Positions 12,101 through 22,795 of a stretch of DNA of 64,000 nt are shown piece by piece. Under the pieces are notes generated by a model that did no database searches, was not told the DNA's origin, and saw nothing but the letters and a program-made list of their open reading frames with translations. Each line of letters starts with the position of its first letter. Position 1 is the first letter of the stretch. The stretch is from Diphasiastrum complanatum. Lineage: Eukaryota; Streptophyta; Lycopodiopsida; Lycopodiales; Lycopodiaceae. A program made the translations under genes and the position numbers. The DNA is taken from the NCBI GenBank assembly GCA_029204225.1, contig CM055113.1, forward strand, positions 17,949,746-18,013,745. The letters run 5' to 3'.

Positions 12101-12818
12101 CTTCCTAATACAAAGTTACATACTGATCCAGACTCTAGTGATCTAGTCTTATACTCATCATTGGGCCAATCATGGTCTATGTTGCATCGCACTGCCGTTT
12201 AGGGTTATCAAATCAGCTGGAAAGGCGGTTTGAATCTTCCTTATCACGCTTCATCAGTGGTCAGAATGCAATTGCCTACTCTGCGCCTGCGCGTCCTTCT
12301 TCAACTTTACTAAGATGATGATCACTGATGAGATGAGGTGGTGGAGTGTGTAGCTGCAATTCAAAGCTAGATCGTCTTGGTGCTCTTTGTGGTGTGCATG
12401 GCAAGGTCGAGACAGAGGAGATCATAATTCATGTCTAGTTTATTAATTATTTAATCCACGATTTTGGTTGGTTCATTTTTTTTTTTGAAGATCCGATCGC
12501 TTGTTGCAGTTTCTGGTTTTTTGGTGCACTAACAATAATCACATTCATTATTCAAATTTCGTATCTCGAAGACAAACTATTGAATATGGTCGTACTGTGG
12601 TTGCAAGCTTCAAAGGTGAATGGTAATGGAGAACTACATCACTGGATAAATAGGTAAGCAATTTGTTTCGTGTGTGTGAAAAGCAAGGGAATTCGTTGGA
12701 TCGCCAGGTTTTAGGATTACGCAACAGGAGACGAAATTGTAGAGTTGTATTGTCTAAGGAGTTATATCCTAGGACCTAGGCAATCTTTAACCAATGAAAT
12801 AAATAGCAGTAAGCAGCC

Positions 12819-13040
12819 ATGTCGATGGAGTTGGCTGATTAGTTTCCATTCTCTATGGATACGTGGTTAACAAGTTCTAGAAAAAAGCAGCATCACTTCT
12901 TAACACATGCGCATTCCGATCATATTGCGGCCATTAATCTTCACACAATATATCCTATATCTTGCTTGTTTCTCACGATCGTGTTGCTAGTGCATCGACA
13001 TCCTCATGTTTGTATTCTAATTTCTCTTTTCTTTCAACTT
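12819..13040 (+). pseudogene. SNM1/Apollo-like DNA-repair nuclease, 5' fragment
   Basis: From the ATG at 12819 the frame reads seven codons, then TAG (12840-12842), then continues in the same frame through DTWLTSSRKKQHHFLTHAHS. It includes the HAHSDH metal-binding box (HxHxDH) of metallo-beta-lactamase-fold nucleases. The box follows a basic stretch near the N-terminus, as in the plant SNM1/Apollo/Artemis-type interstrand-crosslink repair family. A few codons later VLLVHRHPHV resembles the family's next conserved strand. I found no downstream exons with the other metal ligands within the next kilobase. It may be a captured or duplicated first exon, or a gene broken by the hAT insertion at 13.4-15.5 kb. 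Confidence 0.5.
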
Positions 13041-13402
13041 TCGAGTTTGTCAAAGCTGCTGATCTATTGTTGCGGTAATCTACTAAAATTACTGGTTTAT
13101 GTTATGAGACGTCTTTCGTAGGTTAGCGAGCGATGTTGGGGCCATTATGTGGCTAGATTGAGTGGTTTTCATCTTCTTGAAATTGTGGCTTAACAAGTAT
13201 TTGTTTGTAACACTAAAATAAGAGGAGTAGATGCCTATTGTAGGCGACGAGCCAATACAAGCTTTAACGATGCTATGCTGACTCCTAAAGATTGTAATTA
13301 TGTGTCAAACTTATTTGCAGTGTGGAGAAAAGAATAAACAAGAAGGTTATGACAATGTTTGAGAAGGCTGAAGATGAGTACAACTTTACAAGGATCTGCT
13401 TG

Positions 13403-15530
13403 CTAAGAAGACTGAGGACTCAAGAGGATAATTGAGGTACCAAATCTCATGATCATGCCACATGATGACTGTAGTCTGTTGCAGAGGTTTAACCAGGGCA
13501 CCTCCCCCCAGCACCCGGGCCCCCATACACTTAGTCCTAAGCACTTAGAAGTTAGTAGTTGCCAATGAGCACTAGTCATTAAAGTTGATTCTTGAAGATG
13601 AGATCTGATGGCAAGTCGGCGCAATTTGGGAACATCAATCCCAAACTTGGTCCCATGACATGGGATGCAGCTAGGCTGAATCACAATTCAAAGAGGAGTC
13701 AGTAGTTGCAACTTGCCAATGAGCACCAATGCCACATACCAAAACCAGCAAATTAGATAATAGAATTGGAATTTGATATCAGATATTTATAATGATGAAA
13801 AGATTGAGAATTAAAGCGCTAATAGCCATAGCCCATTTCATGTAAGTAAAAAAATTGTAACTACCAACAATGTAATTGACTAATTGTGCAGTTTATTACC
13901 CTCTCTCAAAAGCGTCGGCCCAGAGGCAAAACTCCAAGGTCTCCTTCCTGAATATATGGAGCTCAACAAGTAGCTTATCTTGCTCGTATACATCAGGATA
14001 AACTCGGGAGACAAAGGGATTCCAAACATCCCTGAGCTCCTCTCTATCAAGGTACTGCTCCTCACTCCTCTATAATGGATGGAGTATGTGGGCCATGGCA
14101 TGCAAGGGCCGTGAAACCACTCCCACCTGCTCTGCCAGAGACATTGGATTTCCTGAAGCCTGCAAAATAAATTATGATAGATTTGAATGCTAAATGATGA
14201 GACCTCATGAGTCACTGGTCAGCCACATTGCACAGAAACTAGATATTACATAATTGAACACTGAGAACCAAGGATTCATCAATTCAAATTTCAATCAGTA
14301 GTAAGTAGTAAGTACTAAGGAGTCATGCAACATGACAGTATAGTAAGCGATATACCTCTCTGGGCTAATGGTCATGCAAAGACGCAGCTGCTCGCCCAAC
14401 CTGTCCATGAACTCATATAAGATGATATGTAAGGCGTAGGATAGTGTAGATAGGCTGTAGGCCCACGACAATGGATCGTGCCTCATTCCAAAATGCAGTC
14501 GAGAGCACGATTTCCTCAAATCTCATTCCCTTCGGCTGGTGTGATGGCCCCCACTACGCCCACTCATTAGAAACGACCATCTGCCTCAAGCTCGCATGAA
14601 CTTTCAACAATCATTCCATGACCAGGAACATAAATACAAACTTGCACGGTGCATGCATTGCATTGAACATTCCAAAGTAACAAAGCTTGCATTAGAATTT
14701 AGTACAATGATGCTCATCAAACTTTCAAAGTTTCAAACTCGAAAACTTCATTGTTCAAAGTATTAGTACATACATATTACATAATGGCAACTTGCAAGTT
14801 TGAAGAGGCAATTTGCAAATGTAGAGAAGTTAGTGCTCAGTGCTCACAAACTACATTGTACAATGGCTATTAGCAATTACTATGCATTGATTTGAGTTAC
14901 ATACCTGGTGGGAGCAAGTCTCAAGACATTCAGGGTGGAGTGTCTCAAGATGCCCAAGGCCCTTGGCCTCTTGGTGATGAATCTCACCAAGGACCGTGTC
15001 ATGAGTAGCACCTCTGTGATTCGTGGTATCTTGGCTACATCCTCGACCAACAGGCCTAGGCAATGTGCAGCACAAGGTGTCAATGATGTGGGGGTAGGTC
15101 TCATTAACAAGCCTACCCATGGCAACACACTTTGTCGCATTGTCCGTGACAACCTGTACAGTCATACAATGCAATGTGCATGGAATTCAAAGAACCATTG
15201 AACATTCAATCATGATTGGTGACTGGTAATTCCACATCCAAACTAAACCTTCTAACTAGTTACATTACAGTATTAAACGGAATCTGGATTGATCATTGAT
15301 TAATCATTATAGTATATACTTGTACAACGTGTTGCGGCCCCACCTCCTCAGTGGCAGCTCAAATATGTGTGAACATGTTATCACCCATCACTACCACCCC
15401 AGAGGTGTCGATGGATCTCAGAAACATCGTCCCCATGTAGGAAGACACGAAGATATTCAATATGTGGTGCCAGATATGATGGTTCAGCCACACCTAGTTC
15501 ACAGGTGACAACATCATGATTCATGGCAAG
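13403..15530 (-). pseudogene. hAT transposase (DUF659 + hAT C-terminal) with introns
   Basis: In minus order the first exon holds MFLRSIDTSG and TEEVGPQHVVQ (15440-15320). A GTATAT..CAG intron (15154-15319) joins in phase to VVTDNATKCVAMG (15153 on), the DUF659 core with TDN. One base shift near 15080 leads to PCAAHCLGLLVEDVAK. A donor-like GTATGT follows LAPTR near 14903. The next block (14620-14330) has QMVVSNEWA and FEEIVLSTAFWNEA. A further block after a GCAG acceptor near 14165 gives PLHAMAHILHP. The C-terminal dimerisation motif KFGIDVPKLRRLAIR is at about 13650-13600. Scattered stops and shifts make it a pseudogene. The order of motifs is that of plant DUF659/hAT transposases. Confidence 0.85.
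15154..15319 (-). other. intron in hAT transposase relic
   Basis: A 166-bp interval bounded by GTATAT at the 5' end and CTGTACAG at the 3' end on the minus strand. Removing it joins HVVQ to VVTDN, the exact continuity of the DUF659 motif, which supports real splicing. Confidence 0.75.
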
Positions 15531-15648
15531 TTGCAACCCTCAATGATGAATGATCGATTGACAATCATGATTAATTGTGAATAATGAATATGAAATGCCA
15601 CATGATACATATGTCATAGCAATTTGCAAAATTGAAGACTGCAATTCA

Positions 15649-15922
15649 AGCTAGAATTAAAGTAGAATCACTGTGCTACTGTACTGTGGGTCCTATCAGC
15701 TGATAAGGATTAGTTGGCCTCGCCTCGAGGCAAGTCGACGGGACACGCGTCCCGCCAACGGCAACCTGGGTCATGCATGGGTTGCCTGAGTGAACAACTA
15801 TATGTACAGCGTAATTTTATTTTGAGAAATACAGTTGCTATGTGAGCTTGCTGTGGAGAGTGTTTTCTGTCTGTGTTACTGTGTAGCATGATCTGTGTTC
15901 CTGTGCAAAGCAAATTCTAAGT
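15649..15922 (+). repeat. 5' LTR of copia element
   Basis: 274 bp, starting AGCTAGAA and ending TTCTAAGT. The TTAGAA/TTCTAA terminal inverted repeat typical of copia LTRs is preserved, though the outer TG..CA bases are changed. It is equal in length to the copy at 20641-20914. Confidence 0.9.
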
Positions 15923-15936
15923 TGGTATCAGAGCCG
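15923..15936 (+). other. primer binding site (initiator-Met tRNA)
   Basis: TGGTATCAGAGCCG lies directly after the 5' LTR. TGGTATCAGAGC is the standard copia primer site, complementary to the 3' end of initiator methionine tRNA. Confidence 0.93.
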
Positions 15937-17233
15937 TACAGGGAGTGTACACAGTACATCATCGCCATTGAAGAGAGCTTCGAGAGAATTGTCTTCTGAG
16001 AGTTCGGGGTTTACGGCGGGTTGAAGACGAAAGGAGAAACACTGGTGCAGAGAGTTTAGCACACAGAAGCTTGGTGAGCTTGAGACTGTGTGAGGATTCA
16101 GAGACAAGGGTTGTCGGCTGAATCAAAACCTCAGCAAACGGAATTTTGAAATTCCGAAGCAGGCTATTTGGTGTTTGCAATCAGTGTGCATTCAATCGGA
16201 CACCGTTTGACAAACGGATTGAAGCATCAGAGTCCTAGCAGTAGGGCGTCCTCAGAGGAAGAGAATTGGCATGTCAAAGAACTGTGAACAGGAAGCCAAA
16301 ATCAGTAATCTGAGAAAAATCCTGGTTTGAGGTTTGGAAGCATAAAATTGCAGTTATCTCTTTCTTCTGAATGGTTTTTGGAGTTGTAAAAGCTTGTAGA
16401 AGGCCGCCCTGGAAAGATTAATGAGTAGGCAAACGACCGTGGACAGCCACAGGCAGTGTAGAGCGCTGGATCGCGATTTACAGGTGTAGATAAACCCTGG
16501 CCACCATAGCTTCAAGCAAGGAGGAGAAAAGCCCGTAGACAGGTCGTGGGCAGTCGCGCGCCCTCACCCGAGTGGGTGCTCAGTGCACGAAGGGGTGTAG
16601 TGGCTGGAGGGCGGTGCATCATCGCGCCAAAAGAATCTCCTACATCAGATTGTGAGGAAGATGAATACACGATGGGGATCGCGAGCAATGTGGGCTATCA
16701 GATCCTGATAAGCCATTAGATCTCCTTAAATCCATGGAAAACTTCAATAGAAGGGGCTGAAGAACATTTGACCATTCAACTTCACTAAAAATTTTCAAGC
16801 TGAAATTGCAGTTGGGACCCTTCACGAGTGAAAGGTGAAGTTTCTTCAAGTTGAAGAAACAGTTCAAAAACTAGAAAAATCCCTATTTTTGGGTCTCTTA
16901 TCCATTTTGACCCAAACGAAAGGCTATAACCTCCAAATGAAGGGCACCCGGACTGTACCTGCCAGTACGGTACAACAAAATAGAGTGATTGCAGTGGAGA
17001 AAGTGTTCGGAGTGCGCCAAAAGTGATTTCATTATTCCACTGGGCACGTAGTTGGGAGTTGATGACTGAGTGCATTTTGGAAGGCGACGCCGATTTGGCT
17101 TTCAAATTGGTGGAAAAGCGACGAGTGGCTTGGTAAGGAAAAAAGTGCAGGTCATTATTTTCAACTTCTGACATCACTGTTGGCCTCGGCATACTGTTTT
17201 TGGCCTACAGCAGAACTTTCAAGCAGTTTTGCG
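15937..17233 (+). other. copia leader without recognised gene
   Basis: About 1.3 kb between the primer site and the gag ATG, unusually long for a copia leader. Short open frames on both strands show no domain. It could hold packaging signals or a decayed leader reading frame. Confidence 0.6.
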
Positions 17234-17821
17234 ATGGCAAACATGGGAGAGTCCATTTTGAGTGAAAGTAGCAAATTGGACGGGATTTCCAACTATGCAG
17301 TGTAGAAATTCAAAATGAAAAACATACTGATGGAGAAAGACGTGTGGAAAGTCGTCACAGGTGATGAGAGAAGGCCGCCAAATGAAGCGGATATCAAAGT
17401 GTTCGACAAAAAGATGAGAAAAGCTTTGACCTTCATTAACTTGTCAGTGAAGGATCACATCATTACCCACATTTGTGATGCTGTTACACCCAGACATGCA
17501 TGGGATGTGCTAAAGGAACGGTTTGAGACGTCAAATCCGTCTAGAATCATGTTTCTGAAGTCAAAGCTGAATAGTGCCCGCATGGAACAAGGAGAGCACA
17601 TTCAAACGTACATGACCAGAATCAAGACAATGAGGGATGAACTGCATTATATTGGTGAGCGCATACGTCATGTGGAGCTTGTGCACAATGCATTGTGCGG
17701 CATTGCAGAACCCTATCAGATGTTTGTGAGTGGAATAGCATCAAGAGAAAGATTGCCAACCTTTGATGAGCTCACAGAAATCTTGATGCAGGATGAGCAA
17801 TGGCGAGAAATGGTGAGCTAG
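17234..17821 (+). pseudogene. copia gag (capsid) with nonsense codon
   Basis: ATG at 17234 opens a typical gag start. A TAG at 17303-17305 replaces the Trp expected in NYAVWKFKM-like context (TGG to TAG), after which 168 codons stay open to 17821. The body shows the copia capsid pattern (AWDVLKERFE near 17495, then an MxTYMTRIKTMRDEL helix). The zinc knuckle lies beyond a frameshift, at 17961-18002 (CFNCGKKGHWKSEC, CX2CX4HX4C). Confidence 0.9.
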
Positions 17822-17954
17822 ACGTCAAAATACTAACGGTCAAGCACTTGCGACACGCCAAAAACAAGGCAAGGGCAAGGACAAGAAGAAGTCTAAGCAG
17901 CAATTTGCCAAGTCTCAGGAGGATGAGGGATCTTCCAATGAGATCAAGAAGAAA

Positions 17955-18743
17955 GGAAAGTGCTTCAATTGTGGTAAAAAGGGCCATTGGAAGAGTGAAT
18001 GTCGTAAATTCCTGGCGAAACAAGACAAAGAGAAACCAAAACAAGCAGGTAACCTTGTCAATGAGGGTGAGATTGAAGACTCTAGCATCTTCATATCTGC
18101 ATTGTCATCTAATCAAGATGATCAAGTGTGGTATACTGACTCGAGAGCTACAAGACACATGACAGGTAACAAGAATTGGTTCAGTAGCTTGAAAGTGTTG
18201 GATAATGGAACATCCGTTTCACAAGCAAATGGTGAGGTGTGCAAGATCAAGGGGATGGGCACTGTCTCAATCCAACTACCTGATGGCAAAAGCAAGATGA
18301 CCAGGGAGGTACTTTACGTACCAGGTTTGAAGAAAAATCTACTTTCTGTTGGAGTCATTACTGATCAAAAGTTGAAAGTAGAATTCGCCCATGATCATTG
18401 CTTTGTGAAGGATGTGAACCAAAAGTTCAAAGTTATTGAGGATGGAATAAGGGAGCCTACTACAAAATTGTACAGGTTGAATACTACAATCAAGGGGCAA
18501 CATGGACTTGTATCGTCCATTCCATCACAAACTAAGTTGTGGCATAAGAGGCTTGGTCACTTGAACTTGGGAAGCCTCTGTTTGATGAGAAGATTGGAGA
18601 TGGTTATAGGATTGCCTACCATGGAAGATCACTTGAAATCGATGTGCGAATCTTGTGTATATGGGAAGCAGCATCGAGAGAAGTTCAATAAAGGTGGTGT
18701 TGCAAGAGCAAAGAACATCCTGGATTTAATTTACACAAATTAA
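17955..18743 (+). pseudogene. copia zinc knuckle, protease and pre-integrase
   Basis: The frame of 18102-18743 extends upstream to include the CX2CX4HX4C knuckle. The aspartic protease motif is WYTDSRATRHMTG: the catalytic D-S-G is changed to D-S-R by GGA-to-AGA type change (18144-18146), which should kill the protease. LWHKRLGHLNLGSL and the C..C pair of the GAG-pre-integrase domain follow. A TAA at 18741-18743 interrupts the frame just before the integrase core, where the family has a sense codon. Confidence 0.9.
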
Positions 18744-20219
18744 TGCGGGCCTATGAGGACCATGTCCATAGGTAAAGCCTTCTATTTCATGACCTTTATT
18801 GATGATATGTCACGTAAGACGTGGATCTACTTCTTGAAGAAGAAATCAGATGCATTTGACAACTTCAAGAGCTTCAAAGCATTGGTCGAAAATCAGACAG
18901 GTAGGAAGATCAAAGTCCTAAGATCAGATAGTGGAGGTGAGTACAAGTCTAATGACTTCAATGATCTTTGTGATCAATGTGGGATTAAAAGACAATTTAC
19001 GCAAGCTCATACTCCTGCTCTCAATGGTGTAGCTGAGCGCAAGAATTGTACGATTGTGGAAAGTGCCAGATCTATGCTAGCTGAGATAAAACTACCAAAA
19101 GATTTTTGGTCAGAAGCATGCAGTACGGCAGTCTATCTTGAAAATAGAAGTCCTACCATTGCCATACCAAAGATAACACCTGAGGAAGCATTCACAAAGA
19201 AGAAGCCAAAGGTGAACCACTTGCGAATCTTTGGATGTAAGGCCTTTGTACACATTCCTAAGGAAGAGAGACGTAAACTTGATGTAAAAGCTATCAAGTG
19301 TATATTCCTAGGATATGATGATCGTGTGAAGGGCTATAGATGTTTTGATCCAGTGGAAAACAAAATCCATGTAAGTCGTGATGTTATCTTTGATAAATCC
19401 AAGATGTATGAAGACGAGGATGCTAAGAAAATAGATACATCCAGTGGGAAAGATGGTATAGTGAGGATACCACCTGATGATGATCCATTCATTGACCTTC
19501 CAAGTGATGAACAAGAGGATACATCTCAAGATACTACTACTCAACCTCAAGAGACAGGTTGGAGAGGTAGGGACAAACCTTTTGGTGCAAGAAGGATTGA
19601 AGTTGCAGGTGACAAACGCAAGGAGAAGGATGTACCGTGGAATACATTTTCACCAAGAAGCCGATCACCTGACAGAAAGTTCCCTAAGTGGTTTGAGAGA
19701 TTGTTGGAGAGCCGCGATATGGATGACTTTCCAGGATCATCTAGCCAGGGAGAGCTACGAAGATCAACAAGAGAGAAGACACAACCTGAAAGGTATAAAG
19801 CAAATCATACTCTCTTATCTAGCATTATTCAAAGCAAAGAACCCTCGACTTATGTTGAAGCGAAGGATGATGGCATTTGGGTCAAGCCCATGGGAGAGGA
19901 GATGGAGTCAATTGCTAAGCATAGCACATGGGACTTAGTAGAACCACCAGTTGGAAAGAAACCCACTAGACCAGATATATGCTATGTTGTTGGCATTGTA
20001 AGTCAGTTTATGGCAGCACCTACGGAAACACATGGGAAGGCAGCTAAACGCATTTTGCGTTATGTGAAAGGCACTTCAGATTATGGCTTGATTTACAGGA
20101 AGCATGATGGGTTACCTGAGTTGTGTGGTTATGTGGATGCGGATTGGGGAGGTGACTATGATGATCGTAGATCCACCACAGTGTATGTATTCCAATTTTG
20201 TGGTAGTTGCTTTTCCTAG
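18744..20219 (+). pseudogene. copia integrase fused to RNase H with reverse transcriptase lost
   Basis: The frame (488 codons from 18753) carries all three integrase acidic residues in TFIDDMSR, RSDSGGEY and NGVAERKN, then the C-terminal GYDDRVKGYRCFDP region. It then reads the start of the reverse transcriptase (STWDLVEPPVGKKP). At about 19963-19969 it jumps directly to TRPDICYVVGIVSQFM, a sequence normally some 200 or more codons downstream. The palm with its YVDD box is gone, yet the frame is maintained. RNase H begins with YVDADWGGD and stops at a TAG (20217-20219) where SWSSKKQ has Trp. Confidence 0.93.
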
Positions 20220-20586
20220 TCTAGTAAAAAGCAAAGTACAATTGCTCTATCCACCACAGAAGCAGAGTATAAGGTAATGTGTAACACATGAAGCTATATG
20301 GTTGAGACAAATCTCGGAAGAAGTTGGCCTGAAGTAGAAAAATCCCACGACATTACATAGCGACAGTCATAGTGGCATTCAGCAAGCAAAGAATCCAGTG
20401 TTCCATGCGAGAACCAAACACATTGAGATTCAGTATCACTTTATACGTGAAAGTTTGTTGAGTCGTGAAATTCATGTTGTTCATTGTAGCACAGAAGAAC
20501 AACTAGCTGATATTTTCACTAAGCCACTTGTTGGAGAAAAGTTTGATAAGTTTAGATCAAAGCTTTCTGTACTTAAAGTTTGTTGA
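20220..20586 (+). pseudogene. copia RNase H C-terminal part
   Basis: After the TAG the sequence continues with SSKKQSTIALSTTEAEYK (RNase H Glu). A frameshift follows, then NPVFHARTKHIEIQYHFIRE, and it ends with EEQLADIFTKPL, the usual C-terminus of copia polyproteins, and a stop at 20584. Confidence 0.9.
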
Positions 20587-20626
20587 TTTTAAAGCTATGT
20601 ATATGACTGTATATAAAGTAGACTCT

Positions 20627-20640
20627 ACTTTAAGGGAGAG
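20627..20640 (+). other. polypurine tract
   Basis: TTTAAGGGAGAG immediately before the 3' LTR is the purine run expected to prime plus-strand DNA synthesis. Confidence 0.85.
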
Positions 20641-20914
20641 AGTTAGAATTAAAGTAGAATCACTGTGCTACTGTACTGTGGGTCCTATCAGTTGATAAGG
20701 ATCAGTTGGCCTCGCCACGAGGCAAGTCAACGGGACACGCGTCTCGCCAACGGCAACCTGGGTCATGCATGGGTTGTCTGAGTGAGCAACTATATCTACA
20801 GTGTAATTTCATTTTGAGAAATACAATTGCTATGTGAGCTTGTTGTGGAGAGTGTTTTCTGTCTGTGTTACTGTGTAGCATGATCTGTGTTCCTGTGCAA
20901 AGCAAATTCTAAGT
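20641..20914 (+). repeat. 3' LTR of copia element
   Basis: 274 bp, starting AGTTAGAA and ending TTCTAAGT. It aligns without gaps to the 5' LTR with about 13 substitutions. Confidence 0.92.
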
Positions 20915-20919
20915 GTTCA

Positions 20920-21318
20920 AAGTTAAAACCCTGAACTCTAGGTCAAATCGTCTCCCCTTTCATGGCCCGCTGCTTCACCCACTCTGTCGTTGATGGTTTC
21001 CCATACCTTGGGCCACCAACCTCCTTCACCCCATTCTTAAAGTAGGCGACGCAATTGTCAAAAATTAGATATGCAACATCAAGCATTCACCATAAGCAAT
21101 CACCACAAGAAGGCGGAAGAAGAACACGCACTGTCTCACTATCACACTAACTCATACAGAATGTAAAATGTACAAATAAACCCTGAACCCCTGATAGAGA
21201 GAAAAAACCTATGAGTAGACTAATAGACTAGCCTATGGCTAATGACAACTGGTCACAGTTGTCAACATTAATGTATCTCGTAAACAGTAACAATGAAGTT
21301 TGTCATTGATTTCTAACA
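20920..21318 (-). repeat. partial 3' LTR of a minus-strand copia element
   Basis: On the minus strand a purine tract (CATTGAGGGAGAG) is followed at 21318 by TGTTAGAAATCAATGAC, a standard LTR start. The distal end could not be fixed: the complete element 15649-20914 begins at about the place where it should end. Confidence 0.7.
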
Positions 21319-21353
21319 CTCTCCCTCAATGATAAAATTACATTCTTCTATTT

Positions 21354-22060
21354 CTAATAGAGTACGAAACCTCTCAAAATTACATCTACCTTATGACTTA
21401 GTAAAAATATCTGCCATTTGATCTTCAGATTTATAAAAAACAAGATCAATGGCTCCATCAAAAATTTTCTCTCGAACAAAATGGTAGTGTATTTCGATGT
21501 GCTTGGTTTGAGCATGTAGAACTGGATTTTTGACAAGGTGAATGCAACTTTGATTATCGCAAGATATAGTAGTCGCATCCACCTGTGGTTGACCTAAATC
21601 CACAAGCAATCTTCGTAACCATACCGCTTCTGCTGAGTGCTCGATATTCAGCTTCCGTCGATGATAAGGCTACTGTAGGTTGCTTTCTGCTGCTCCATGA
21701 AATTGCAGCTATACCATAACTGAATGTATGACCACTGGTAGATCTTCTGTCATCAATATTACCTGCCCAATCGGCATTTGTATAACCTACCAATATTGGC
21801 GCTTCAGGCTGATCATACTTCAAACCAAAATTCAATGTCCCTCGAATGTATCTGAGAATACGTTCAACAGACTTCCAATGTGCTTGACTAGGATCTTGCA
21901 TAAATTGACTAACAACACCAACAGCATAAGAAATATCAGGTCGTGTGTGTGTCAAATAAATCAAACTACCCACTAGCTGTCTATACAAATAAGCATCCAC
22001 TTTTTCAGATTCATCATATGCAGTAAGCTTCATGTTGACATCCATAGGTGTACTCAACGT
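21354..22060 (-). pseudogene. copia reverse transcriptase C-terminus and RNase H
   Basis: The frame 21554-22057 opens with STPMDVNMKL, then YRQLVGSLIYLTHTRPDISY, ADWAGNIDDRRSTSG and SSTEAEYRALS, the standard copia connection and RNase H. One frameshift near 21620 leads to VDATTISCDNQSCIHL and ends with MADIFTK. The 5' part (gag to palm) is missing upstream of about 22070, where a short direct repeat begins. Confidence 0.92.
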
Positions 22061-22112
22061 CTTACAATCTTACAATCTTACAATCCATAGGTGTACTCAA
22101 CGTCTTACAATC
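22041..22112 (+). repeat. 29-bp direct repeat at copia truncation point
   Basis: The 29 bp at 22041-22069 recur at 22084-22112, separated by two ttacaat(c) units. They lie exactly where the minus-strand copia reading frame breaks off and look like a repair scar. Confidence 0.85.
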
Positions 22113-22364
22113 AAATTGACTCGCAAATTTTCTGGGCTTTATTGAAGATAAATATTTGAGAATCATCAAGGAAAGCTTCAATTGAGATCAAAATACGCAA
22201 ATGTGAGAAAAGCGTTATGAAAGACAATAAAGTAGCACTTGCGGTATGGCCATCATATAGGCCTGGTTGCGAATAAATAGAAGGTTTTCCACTGGTCAGC
22301 ATGGGCAAAGCCTAAAGGCGCTTATGATGGATGATAAACCTACATTGTGACTATAGTAGAATTT

Positions 22365-22795
22365 CTATGATATTCATCAAAAGCTCCAAAGACCATAGGG
22401 ACATTGAAAAATAGCGTAGATCGTCATTTTTTGAAGGCTTTTGCTTGGATCATAGCAAATAAAGAACTTTTGTAATGTTCCTCAAGAACTTTGAATACTT
22501 TGCACCTAGCAAAGATGGAGTTTGCATTGGACCCCACCGCATATATCTAAATGAACAACGTCTAACAAATCTTTAGATTGGACATTTAGCCAACAAATAA
22601 CGTAAATAATCATAATTTAAAGGCTTTTGCTTGGATCGTAGTAAATAAAGAGCCTTTGTAATATTCATCAAAAGCTTTGAAGACAAAAAACAACGTAGAT
22701 AATCATATTTTTGACAAAAGCAAATAAAGAGCCTCTATAATTTTCATCAGATGCTCTAAAGACTACTAGATTGGACATTCAGCAAAAATCTAATT
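22365..22795 (+). repeat. degenerate tandem array, about four units
   Basis: Units share ggcttttgcttggatc, agcaaataaagagcc and attcatcaaaagctt in a constant order. They begin near 22365, 22475, 22655 and 22735, with periods of roughly 80-190 bp. No coding sequence was recognised. It is an irregular AT-rich minisatellite. Confidence 0.7.

Larger units (their letters stand above)
15649..20914 (+). mobile_element. full-length Ty1/copia retrotransposon, reverse transcriptase deleted
   Basis: The element is 5266 bp with two 274-bp LTRs (15649-15922, 20641-20914), an initiator-Met tRNA primer site, a long leader, gag-pol remnants and a polypurine tract. Flanking 5-mers ATTCA (15644-15648) and GTTCA (20915-20919) are a probable target duplication with one change. 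The LTRs differ at about 13 of 274 sites, mostly C/T or G/A, so the insertion is not very recent. The internal region carries several stops, one frameshift and an in-frame deletion of the reverse transcriptase core, so it cannot transpose on its own. It abuts the hAT relic on the left and another copia 3' end on the right. Confidence 0.93.

Noticed and set aside
15923-15936. Possible tRNA gene at TGGTATCAGAGC motifs
   Set aside because: These are retrotransposon primer sites after LTR ends; no cloverleaf arms or B box follow.
19477-19938. Plus-strand open frame of 153 codons inside the copia pol
   Set aside because: It is out of frame with the integrase/RNase H reading and has no domain; an overlap shadow.
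22365-22795. CRISPR-like array
   Set aside because: Spacing is irregular, repeats are degenerate, and the DNA is clearly eukaryotic.
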